Below, in pieces: positions 1 to 9,256 of a stretch of DNA of 9,256 nucleotides (its first letter is position 1; each line of letters begins with the position of its first letter). The stretch spans positions 1 to 9,256 of the forward strand of contig CAMDQP010000037.1 of assembly GCA_945906115.1 (NCBI GenBank). Direction: 5' to 3'. The translations under genes were made by a program, and so were the position numbers. This DNA comes from Opitutus sp. GAS368 (GTDB lineage Bacteria > Verrucomicrobiota > Verrucomicrobiia > Opitutales > UBA953). A model generated the notes under the pieces. That model saw nothing but the letters and a program-made list of their open reading frames with translations, ran no database searches and was not told the origin of the DNA.

Positions 1-2469
1 CTCTTCGCCGCCGAAGTCCTCGCTCAGTCCGGCAACGCTGCCGCTACCTCCCTCAAGGGCAAGGTCTCCGGCATCAATATCGACGCCAAGTGGGTGACCG
101 AATGCGCCGCCGACCTCGTCATGGCCAAGGGTGAAGCCCTCATCGTCGCTGGCGACCATCTGTCCGCTGACGCACACCGCGCCGTCTTCCTTGCGAACCA
201 GGCCCTCGGTGCCGCCGTCCAGTACGTCGCCGCCCCGGCTCCTTCGTCCCTGACGATTGCCGCTCTCGCCGCCAAGCCGGCCGAGACCCTTGTCATCTTG
301 GGCGGCAACCCCGCTTACGATGCTCCAGCTGACGTCGACTTCAGCGCCGCCATTAAGGCCGCCAAGAACGTCGTCCGCCTCGGTTACCACAGCGCCTCTT
401 TCGACGAGACCTCCGCCGCCGTGAAGGCTGCGGGTGGCACATTCCTCGCCTCTTCGCATTACCTCGAAAGCTGGTCCGATGGTCGCACCCTCAGTGGCGA
501 CTACGTCCCCGTGCAGCCGATGATCGACCCACTTTTCGCGACGGTCACCGAGCTCGATGTCCTCGCGCCGTTCGCCGGTTCCGCCAAGGACGCCCACGCG
601 CTCGTCCGCGAGACGTTCAACGCGCTGTCGAAGAACGCGTCCGATGAAGCCTTCGCTGCCTGGCTGGCGGAAGGCGTGCTCGCTGGTTCCGCTTTCGTCG
701 CCGCTAAGCCCGCCGTCGGCGCCGAGCAGATCAAGGCTTTCACCGCGCCGGCCCTTTCGTTCGACTCCCTGGAAGTCCGCCTCCTGCCGAGCGTTCACTC
801 GGGCGACGGACAGTACGCCAACAATGGCTGGCTCGCTGAGGCTCCGGATCCCATGTCCAAGACGGTCTGGGAAAACGTCATCCTCGTCAGCCCCAAGTTC
901 GCCGCCAAGCTCGCCATCGAGCCGTCCGAAGCGCTCATCAATAAGATCGGTGGCGAAACCGACTTCCTGCACACCGGCGCCCTCAACCGTAATATCAATC
1001 AGCTCGTCGACGGCCGTCTCATCTGCCGTATCGCCACGCTGACCCTCGGCGACCAGACCGTCACCGGTCCAATCTTCATCATGCCGGGCATGGCGGATTA
1101 TACCATCGGACTCCAGCTTGGCTTCGGTCGCCGCGTGGCTGGCCGCGTCGCCACACGCGTCGATGAACGTCTCGCCGGTCGCGTGACCGGCAACGGCTTC
1201 GACACCTATCCTTTCGTCTCCGCCTCCGAGCCTTCCGTTCGTACGGGCGTGAAGCTCACCCTCACCGGCGCCACGGTGCCAGTGTGCAACATGCAGGACC
1301 ATTGGTCCATGGAAGGCCGCGACATCATCCGCGAAGGCAACGTCGAGGACCTGAAGAAGAACGAGAATTTCGCCAAGCTCGGCATCGACGGTCACGCGCC
1401 CGCCGTCTACGGCAAGGACGGCAACATGGCCCCGGCCGCCAAGGCGATCACGACTCCGCGCGGAAACTCTGCGTACGAACATCCTAATCATACCGTCGCT
1501 CCGAACGTCGCCGTCTGGAAGGGCCACGAAGACAAGTTCCCTGCGCTCCAGCAGTGGGGTATGTCGATTGACCTCAACACGTGCACGGGTTGCAACGCCT
1601 GCGTGACGGCCTGCCAGTCCGAGAACAACATCCCCGTCGTCGGCCGCCAGCAGGTGCTCAAAGGCCGCAACATGCACTGGATTCGCCTCGATCGCTACTT
1701 CTTCGACGGTCGCGCCGCCACCGGTAACGCGATTCCCGAAGACCCTCAGGTCACCTTCATGGGTGTCGCCTGCCAGCATTGCGAGACCGCCCCGTGCGAG
1801 ACCGTCTGCCCCGCCAACGCCACCGTCCACGACGACCAGGGTCTCAATACCATGGCGTACAACCGTTGCATCGGCACCCGCTATTGCGCGAACAACTGTC
1901 CGTATAAGGTCCGTCGCTTCAACTTCCTCGACTTCAACAAGCGCGTCGACGGACACTACTACGAAGGTCCCCTCGGGCCCGAGAAGACCGTCAAGGATCC
2001 GGCCGACCTGCCGCAGTTGCAGAAGAACCCTGACGTTTCCGTGCGTATGCGCGGCGTCATGGAAAAGTGCACCTACTGCGTCCAGCGCATTCAGGAAGCC
2101 AAGATTCAGGCCAAGGTCCGTGCCCGCGATAATTCGCCCGACATTAATGTCCGCGACGGCGCTATCCAGGTCGCCTGCCAGCAGGCCTGCCCCGCCGGCG
2201 CGATTGAGTTCGGTGACATTACCGATCCGAAGTCCCGTGTCGCCCTGGCTAAGGCCTCGACCCGTTCCTACGGCGCGCTGACCTACCTCAACACCCGCCC
2301 GCGTACGACCTACCAGGCCAAGCTGCGTAACCTCAACCTCCGCATGCCTGGCGCCAACCTCGTCCCGCTTTCCCGCCTCGAGATGGACGGCCGTGCTTCG
2401 CACGGCGCCCCCGCCCATGGCGATGCTCACGCAAAGCCCGCCCACGGTGCCGAGCCTCACGCCAAATAA
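1..2469 (+). CDS. actB: ActB, iron-sulfur subunit of alternative complex III (5' truncated)
   Basis: Partial: frame 1 is open from the window edge, so the first in-frame GTG at 94 is internal and not the start. 822 residues are visible; the family runs to roughly 900-1050, so an N-terminal part is missing. Visible residues 1 to about 440 are the molybdopterin-oxidoreductase-like domain (ILGGNPAYDAPAD near 99-111, HYLESW near 153-158), which binds no molybdenum in ACIII. The ferredoxin-like part follows, with four cysteine sets: C528/531/534/538; C591/594/599/603; C623/629/633, where Thr replaces the second Cys as expected for the [3Fe-4S] cluster; and C690/693/726/730. This gives three [4Fe-4S] and one [3Fe-4S]. 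The subunit sits on the periplasmic side and carries electrons from the ActC quinol site to the c haems. The C-terminus ends in a His/Ala-rich tail (about 797-822). First visible gene of the operon; actA would be expected upstream. Confidence 0.96.
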   Translation, partial: LFAAEVLAQSGNAAATSLKGKVSGINIDAKWVTECAADLVMAKGEALIVAGDHLSADAHRAVFLANQALGAAVQYVAAPAPSSLTIAALAAKPAETLVILGGNPAYDAPADVDFSAAIKAAKNVVRLGYHSASFDETSAAVKAAGGTFLASSHYLESWSDGRTLSGDYVPVQPMIDPLFATVTELDVLAPFAGSAKDAHALVRETFNALSKNASDEAFAAWLAEGVLAGSAFVAAKPAVGAEQIKAFTAPALSFDSLEVRLLPSVHSGDGQYANNGWLAEAPDPMSKTVWENVILVSPKFAAKLAIEPSEALINKIGGETDFLHTGALNRNINQLVDGRLICRIATLTLGDQTVTGPIFIMPGMADYTIGLQLGFGRRVAGRVATRVDERLAGRVTGNGFDTYPFVSASEPSVRTGVKLTLTGATVPVCNMQDHWSMEGRDIIREGNVEDLKKNENFAKLGIDGHAPAVYGKDGNMAPAAKAITTPRGNSAYEHPNHTVAPNVAVWKGHEDKFPALQQWGMSIDLNTCTGCNACVTACQSENNIPVVGRQQVLKGRNMHWIRLDRYFFDGRAATGNAIPEDPQVTFMGVACQHCETAPCETVCPANATVHDDQGLNTMAYNRCIGTRYCANNCPYKVRRFNFLDFNKRVDGHYYEGPLGPEKTVKDPADLPQLQKNPDVSVRMRGVMEKCTYCVQRIQEAKIQAKVRARDNSPDINVRDGAIQVACQQACPAGAIEFGDITDPKSRVALAKASTRSYGALTYLNTRPRTTYQAKLRNLNLRMPGANLVPLSRLEMDGRASHGAPAHGDAHAKPAHGAEPHAK

Positions 2470-2491
2470 TCCTTAAACGACTACCCGTCCC

Positions 2492-3901
<1,410 letters not shown>

Positions 3902-3920
3902 TCTCTGACGCCCTCCGACC

Positions 3921-4463
3921 ATGAACGAACGCAACGAACGCATCCACGGCGTGGCCTGCACTTTCCGCAAGGTTTCCGACGTGTTTCACGCCGCCGAGAA
4001 GGTCCGCGATGCCGGCTGGAAGAACTGGGATGTGCATACGCCTTTCCCGATCCACGGCATGGACCAGGCGATGGGCCTGCCTCGCTCGCCCGTCCCGCGC
4101 CTGACCCTGCTGGGCGGCGTCACCGGTTTCATCACCGGCTGCCTCCTCACCTGGTACATGAACTCGTACGACTACCCGCTGATCGTCGGCGGCAAGCCCT
4201 ATTGGAGCGTGATCTTTCCGTTCCCGGTGATTTATGAGTGCACGATTCTGTTCGCTGCCTTCGGCACCTTCTTCGGCCAGTTCATCTTCAACCGCCTGCC
4301 GCGCCACAACCACCCGCTCTTTGACCTCCCGAACTTCGCCCGCGTGTCGGACGACACGTTCATGATCGTCCTCGAGGCCCGTGACCCGCAGTTCCATCTC
4401 GATGAGTCGCGCAACTTCCTCCAGTCGCTCGGCGGCCAGGAGATTACCGTCATCCGCGACTAA
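3921..4463 (+). CDS. actD: ActD, DUF3341-type membrane subunit of alternative complex III
   Basis: A 180-residue protein with the standard ActD plan. It has a soluble N-terminal part (1-60, with GVACTF at 10-15 and WDVHTPFPIHGMD at 36-48), two transmembrane helices at about 62-80 and 101-123, and a short soluble C-terminal region ending in EITVIRD. In ACIII this subunit packs against ActC/ActF and binds no cofactor; its exact role is unclear. Sequence features of the family include the PFPIHGMD segment and the FxxRLPRHNHPLF motif after helix 2 (123-134), followed by DDTFMIVLEARDP. The start lies 19 bases after the actC stop; the spacer is pyrimidine-rich with no Shine-Dalgarno match. Length is normal and nothing looks broken. 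Confidence 0.94.
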   Translation: MNERNERIHGVACTFRKVSDVFHAAEKVRDAGWKNWDVHTPFPIHGMDQAMGLPRSPVPRLTLLGGVTGFITGCLLTWYMNSYDYPLIVGGKPYWSVIFPFPVIYECTILFAAFGTFFGQFIFNRLPRHNHPLFDLPNFARVSDDTFMIVLEARDPQFHLDESRNFLQSLGGQEITVIRD

Positions 4464-4472
4464 TTCGTACCC

Positions 4473-5186
4473 ATGAGCCGCTATCTCGCATTCCTCGCCC
4501 TCGCTGTCGTCGCCACGATCAGCTTCCTCGGCTTCCAGGGCAAGACGTCCAAGGACACCCCCGTCTATGTCTTCGACGACATGGACTACCAAAATAAGTA
4601 CAAGGCCCAGGGAGAGAACGCTCTCTTCGCCGATGGCCGCGACGCGCGTCCGCCCGTTGCCGGCACCGTCGCTCGTGGCACTGGCCTCGAGCCGACCAAG
4701 GTTTTCTCGGAAGACTTCCGCCGCGCTGAATCCCTCAATCCTGCCTTCGTCACGGGCAAGGATGCCAAGGCCGCCTTCCTCGCTGGCTTCCCGGAGAAGT
4801 CGCTCAAGCTCACGAATGGCCAGCCCCAGCCTTACGCGATTGATGCCGACGTCCTTGCCCTCGGCCAAGCCAAGTACCAGATCTACTGCGCCGTCTGTCA
4901 CGGCGACGCCGCTGACGGCAACGGTATCATGAAGGTGCGCTCCGCCATCGAAGGCGACGTCGCCATCGTCACGATCGCCAGCCTCCAGACGTCGCTCATC
5001 CGCTCCTATCCGAACGGTCAGCTCTACGACGTCGTCACCAACGGTAAGAACACCATGATGGGATACGGCGACAAGCTTTCCCCCGAGGAGCGCTGGGCCG
5101 TCGTGGCCTACGTGCGCGCCTTGCAACTCTCGCAGAACTGCCCGCCCGAACTCGTCCCCGCCGCCGTGAAGGCCCAAATCAAGTAA
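4473..5186 (+). CDS. actE: ActE, monohaem cytochrome c subunit of alternative complex III
   Basis: A 237-residue periplasmic cytochrome c. The N-terminal hydrophobic stretch (about 3-21) acts as signal peptide or membrane anchor. DMDYQNKYKAQGENALFADG (36-55) and RPPVAGTVARG (59-69) are hallmark ActE segments. The class I cytochrome domain has CAVCH at 139-143 and a likely axial methionine at M195 or M196 in NTMMGYGDKL, followed by the usual C-terminal helix (ERWAVVAYVRALQLS). It accepts electrons from the ACIII haem/iron-sulfur chain and could pass them to an oxidase or soluble carrier. There is no cysteine before residue 139, so the lipoprotein lipobox I expect in other ActE proteins is absent. 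Spacing to actD is 9 bases and to actF 7 bases. Confidence 0.94.
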   Translation: MSRYLAFLALAVVATISFLGFQGKTSKDTPVYVFDDMDYQNKYKAQGENALFADGRDARPPVAGTVARGTGLEPTKVFSEDFRRAESLNPAFVTGKDAKAAFLAGFPEKSLKLTNGQPQPYAIDADVLALGQAKYQIYCAVCHGDAADGNGIMKVRSAIEGDVAIVTIASLQTSLIRSYPNGQLYDVVTNGKNTMMGYGDKLSPEERWAVVAYVRALQLSQNCPPELVPAAVKAQIK

Positions 5187-5193
5187 TTCGCCC

Positions 5194-6457
<1,264 letters not shown>

Positions 6458-6465
<8 letters not shown>

Positions 6466-7210
6466 ACAACCTTCCTCCGGGAGTCGCCCGCTGCTTCCCG
6501 ACCAGATCGCCTCTTGGCTGCGCCTCGTCTGCTTCATCGCCGCCGCCTTGATCGTGACCGCCTACGCGTACCTCGCCGTCCGCCAGGCCCCGAATGAAGA
6601 AGCCGGCCGTCGTCAGGACCAGAAGACACTCCGCGCCGACAACGCCAAGAAGGGCCTCGCCCTCATCAATGAGCCTGGTCGCAACGCTGATGGCACCTAT
6701 CGCATTCCCGTCAAGGACGCCGCCGCTCTCATCGCCGCCGACAACCAAGTCGTCGCGAAGATTCAGGCCGCCGCCGCCCCGGCTCCTGCTCCCGCCGCTC
6801 CCGCCGATGTCGGCCCTTTCGTGAAGGCTTCCGATGAGCAGATGAAGCGTGGCCTCGCGGTCTACGCGCGTACCTGCATCGCCTGCCACCAGCCGACGGG
6901 CATGGGCCTGCCGCCCGTGTTCCCTCCGATTGCCAACGCACCCATTGTCGTCGGCAACCCTGAACTGCCGATCAAGTTCATCCTCCAAGGCCTGATGGGA
7001 CCCATCACCGTTGGTGGCACCACCTACAACAGCATGATGCCTCCCGTGGTCGGCGTCACCGACGGCGATATCGCCGACGTCCTCACGTACGTCCGCCAGA
7101 GCTTCGGTAACCAGGGCAACCCGGTTTCCGCCGATCAGGTGAAGGCCGTCCGCGCGGCCACCGCTGGTCGTTCGGCGATGTGGACCACTGCCGAGCTCGG
7201 CCTCAAATAA
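6458..7210 (+). CDS. Membrane-anchored monohaem cytochrome c encoded with alternative complex III
   Basis: A 250-residue protein with three parts. One N-terminal transmembrane helix (about 20-41) follows a short cytoplasmic tail. A linker region contains GLALINEPG (67-74) and GTYRIPV (79-85), then the Ala/Pro run AAAAPAPAPAAPAD (104-117). The third part is a class I cytochrome c domain with CIACH at 140-144, GMGLPPVFPPIAN at 148-160 and a likely axial Met in YNSMMPP (M193 or M194). The periplasmic cytochrome domain would be tethered by a flexible arm, fitting a carrier between ACIII and a downstream complex. The start ATG lies inside the last codons of actF (ATGAGTGA), so the two are probably co-translated. 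The RIPV segment resembles a short ...RIPI..AM.L motif I recall from small proteins of ACIII/oxidase clusters; that is from memory only. I do not know an established gene name. Confidence 0.9.
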
Positions 7211-7231
7211 TACCCACACTTTCTTTAACCG

Positions 7232-8677
7232 ATGACTCAGGAAAATCGTTCCGACCGCCCGCAGGGCCGTCCCCCCGAAGGCGACTCGCGCCTCACGCGG
7301 ACCGAGAGCCAACTCCGCGGCCCGTTCCTTCTCTTCTTCATCTCCGCGGTGATCTGGCTGCTCGCGGCTTCGGTCCTGGGCGTCATCGCCGCCTTGGAGC
7401 AGGGCTCGCTCGCCGGCGGCCCTTTTCGCGACTGTGAAATGCTGACCTACGGGCACATCGCCGCCGCTCAGCACAACCTGTTCGTCTATGGCTGGGGCTT
7501 TAACGCCTTCTTTGCTCTTAATCTCTGGCTGCTTTCGCAGCTCGGTCGTTTTGAGCTCCGTAACGGTTGGCTCGCTACCCTTGGTGGCGTGTTTTGGAAT
7601 CTCGCTCTCACTTACGGCGTGGTCCTAATCTTCGCTGGTAACCAGACGGGTTTTAGCCTCTTGGAGTTCCCGCGCGAAGTCGGCCCGGTACTTGCCGTCG
7701 CCTTCCTGCTCGCCGGCTTCTGGCCGATCGTCGCCTTCGCGCGTCGCCCTACGGGTCACACCTTCGCTTCGCAGTGGTTCGTTGTCGCTGCATCGTTCGC
7801 CTTCCCGCTGACCTACCTCCTGGCCCAGCTGCTCATCCTCTGGCAGCCGGCTTCGGGCGTCGTCCAGGCCATCGCCCATAGCTGGTTCGTCTCGAATCTT
7901 CTCCTGCTCTGGTTCGGAGCGTCGGCCCTCGCCGCCGTCTATTACTTCCTGCCCAAGGTGCTCGATCGCACCATCAGCGGTTACTATCTCGCCCCGGTGG
8001 CCTTCTGGTCATTCGTCCTCTTCGCGGGTTGGACCGGTCCGGCCGCCCTCATCGGCGCCCCGGTGCCGCTCTGGCTCCAGTCCGTCGGCGTCGTGGCCGG
8101 CGCGATGCTGATCATCCCGGCGATCATCACCGCCATCAACTTCCACGGCACGCTTTCGTCCGAAGGCGGCTGGTCCCGCGCCTGGAACGACACCACGCTT
8201 CGCTTCGTGAGCTTCGGCGCCGTCTCCTTCACGGTCTTCGGCGTCCTCAACGCGGTCTTCAGTTTCCGTGGTTACAATGCGGTGACCCGCTTCACGTCCT
8301 TCGCCGCCGGCCAGGAGCAGCTCCTGACCTACGCGTTCGCGTCGATGGTCCTCTTCGGTGCCACCTACTTCGTGCTGCCTCGCCTCACCGGCTCGCTCTG
8401 GCCCTCCGCCAAGCTCGTCCACGTGCACTTCTGGTCCACCGCCCTTGGCGCCGTCGCTTCGATTGTCGCCTTGCTCGTCGGTGGTTGGGAAAACGGCAAG
8501 CAGCTCGCTGACGCATCGGTTTCCTTCCAGCAGATTGCCAAGTCCACGACCGCCTGGAACACCGTGCTCAGCGTCTCCGCCGTGCTCCTACTCGTCGGGC
8601 ACATCGCTTTCGCCCTCAATGCTTTCGGCATGATCCTCAAATCTTCCGCGCCGGCTTCCGCTGGCCGCCACGACTAA
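7232..8677 (+). CDS. ccoN: CcoN-like heme-copper oxidase subunit I homologue lacking all cofactor ligands
   Basis: A 481-residue protein with about 12 helices and the length and order of cbb3 oxidase subunit I. Compared with Pseudomonas stutzeri CcoN (recalled from memory), helix II (from YG at 73-74), helix VI (W218 to K242), helix VII (FWS 258-260 through QSVG 283-286) and helix X (T355 to L385) align without gaps. Scaffold residues are kept: W218, YYF.PK 237-242, FW 258-259, W267, GP 269-270, NA 349-350, G360, PRL 383-385, HFW 399-401. All cofactor positions differ: low-spin haem His H60 is Q80 (H81 is adjacent); CuB His H207 is S221; H257/H258 are A271/A272; cross-linked Y251 is A265; haem b3 H345 and haem b H347 are Q361 and Q363; E323 is L339. 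Oxygen reduction is therefore not expected. The frame is intact, so a structural or other role is inferred. An automatic pipeline would call it an active oxidase subunit. The symbol marks homology, not activity. Confidence 0.9.
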   Translation: MTQENRSDRPQGRPPEGDSRLTRTESQLRGPFLLFFISAVIWLLAASVLGVIAALEQGSLAGGPFRDCEMLTYGHIAAAQHNLFVYGWGFNAFFALNLWLLSQLGRFELRNGWLATLGGVFWNLALTYGVVLIFAGNQTGFSLLEFPREVGPVLAVAFLLAGFWPIVAFARRPTGHTFASQWFVVAASFAFPLTYLLAQLLILWQPASGVVQAIAHSWFVSNLLLLWFGASALAAVYYFLPKVLDRTISGYYLAPVAFWSFVLFAGWTGPAALIGAPVPLWLQSVGVVAGAMLIIPAIITAINFHGTLSSEGGWSRAWNDTTLRFVSFGAVSFTVFGVLNAVFSFRGYNAVTRFTSFAAGQEQLLTYAFASMVLFGATYFVLPRLTGSLWPSAKLVHVHFWSTALGAVASIVALLVGGWENGKQLADASVSFQQIAKSTTAWNTVLSVSAVLLLVGHIAFALNAFGMILKSSAPASAGRHD

Positions 8678-8689
8678 TCCGGACACCCC

Positions 8690-9217
8690 ATGAAGAACCT
8701 CAACTCTCTCCTGGCCGGCATCTTCCTCGCCGTTGCTTTCCCCTTCGGTACGCTGGTCATCAGCAGCCAGATTCAGCTCGGCCCGCTGGGTCCCGCTCCC
8801 GCTGAAGAAGGTGGCCCGCTCTTCCCGTCCCGTGAACCCGGCCTAGCCATCCAGGGACGCGCGGTCTACGTCTCCCTCGGTTGCGTCAGCTGCCATACCC
8901 AGCAGGTCCGTCCGGCCGGGCAGGGTAGCGACATCGCCCGTGGTTATGGCGTCCGCGCCTCGGTGGCTCGCGACTACGTCCTGCAGAAGCCGGTCCTCCT
9001 CGGCGAACGCCGCATCGGTCCGGACCTCGCCAACTATGGTGCCCGCACCAAGGACCTCGCCGTCGTGCACACCGCGATCAAACACGACGGACAGTTCACT
9101 TTCCTCTATACTGGCGCGAAGCAGGAAGTCCCCTCTGGGCGAGCTGTCGCCCTGGCCGCCTATCTCCAATCCCTCCGCCAGGATTACTCCTCGCCTGAAG
9201 CCAAATTGAAGAAGTGA
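8690..9217 (+). CDS. ccoO: CcoO-like membrane-anchored cytochrome c, shortened and without axial methionine
   Basis: A 175-residue protein shorter than typical CcoO (about 200). One N-terminal anchor helix (about 6-25) precedes a periplasmic domain. CcoO hallmarks are present: GRAVYVSLGCVSCHTQQVRP at 56-75 with haem c motif CVSCH at 65-69, RGYGVRASVARDYVLQKP at 84-101 (cf. RYG.xS.AGExxYDHP), LLGERRIGPDLANYGAR at 103-119, and a C-terminal ALAAYLQSL at 154-162. The NMPSYPW segment that supplies the axial methionine in canonical CcoO is replaced by FTFLYTGAK (136-144). No methionine at all occurs after the haem motif. H127 and H132 are the only later histidines, so the haem may be His/His or five-coordinate. 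It is encoded 12 bases after the CcoN-like gene, as ccoO follows ccoN in genuine oxidases, and so probably forms a complex with it. Confidence 0.9.
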   Translation: MKNLNSLLAGIFLAVAFPFGTLVISSQIQLGPLGPAPAEEGGPLFPSREPGLAIQGRAVYVSLGCVSCHTQQVRPAGQGSDIARGYGVRASVARDYVLQKPVLLGERRIGPDLANYGARTKDLAVVHTAIKHDGQFTFLYTGAKQEVPSGRAVALAAYLQSLRQDYSSPEAKLKK

Positions 9218-9221
9218 ACCC

Positions 9222-9256
9222 ATGAACGACCGTAACCGTCATCCTGATAACAACCG
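9222..9256 (+). CDS. Start of a further operon gene, cut by the window end
   Basis: An ATG lies 4 bases after the CcoO-like stop (TGA-ACCC-ATG), the same C-rich junction used throughout the operon. It opens a frame of 11 full codons (MNDRNRHPDNN) to the window edge. The start is hydrophilic and rich in Asn, Arg and Asp. Too little is visible to name it. By position a CcoP-like, CcoG-like, assembly or further cytochrome gene are all possible. Confidence 0.6.
   Translation, partial: MNDRNRHPDNN

Noticed and set aside
94..96. GTG as the start of the actB gene
   Set aside because: The frame is open to the window edge and residues before it (e.g. KVSGINIDAKW) continue the domain; the true start lies upstream.
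1867..1899. Missing cysteine in the third ActB cluster motif as a damaged site
   Set aside because: Thr in place of the second Cys (C-IGTRY-C) is the normal ACIII pattern for its [3Fe-4S] cluster.
6768..6812. GCC-rich low-complexity DNA as a repeat element
   Set aside because: It encodes the Ala/Pro linker of the cytochrome, is imperfect, and does not recur in the window.
7232..8677. Frameshifts or sequencing errors as the cause of ligand loss in the CcoN-like protein
   Set aside because: Losses are spread over helices II, VI, VII and X. Flanking conserved residues stay in register and there is no stop, so compensating frameshifts would not give this pattern.

Overview
This is a single uninterrupted plus-strand operon fragment from a GC-rich Gram-negative bacterium. 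It holds most of an alternative complex III (ACIII, quinol:cytochrome c oxidoreductase) cluster, followed by a c-type cytochrome and a pair of cbb3-oxidase-like genes. Protein style, strong C-ending codon preference and gene content suggest Verrucomicrobiota (possibly Opitutae) or a related PVC lineage. That placement is an impression; no phylogenetic marker is present.

Layout: 1-2469 is actB without its 5' end (iron-sulfur subunit). It is followed by actC (2492-3901, NrfD-like quinol-site membrane subunit), actD (3921-4463, DUF3341-type), actE (4473-5186, monohaem cytochrome c) and actF (5194-6465, second NrfD-like membrane subunit). A membrane-anchored monohaem cytochrome c (6458-7210) overlaps actF by 8 bases. 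Next come a CcoN-like 12-helix protein (7232-8677), a CcoO-like cytochrome (8690-9217), and the first 11 codons of another gene (from 9222). All spacers are 4-22 bases, and I see no internal promoter or terminator. No gene-free stretch exceeds 22 bases.

How they work together: ActC/ActF with ActB and the cytochromes should oxidise menaquinol or ubiquinol and pass electrons to c-type haems on the periplasmic face. ACIII clusters are often followed by a caa3-type oxidase, with which ACIII can form a supercomplex. Here the following genes are instead cbb3-like.

Main discovery: the CcoN-like protein aligns without gaps to real CcoN across the key helices. Yet every haem- and copper-ligating histidine, the cross-linked tyrosine and the conserved helix-IX glutamate are replaced. 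Its partner CcoO keeps CxxCH but has no methionine after it, so the usual axial ligand is gone. The reading frame is intact and the scaffold residues are conserved. This looks like a repurposed cofactor-free oxidase core attached to ACIII rather than a pseudogene or a terminal oxidase. I know of no description of such a system, but could not search.
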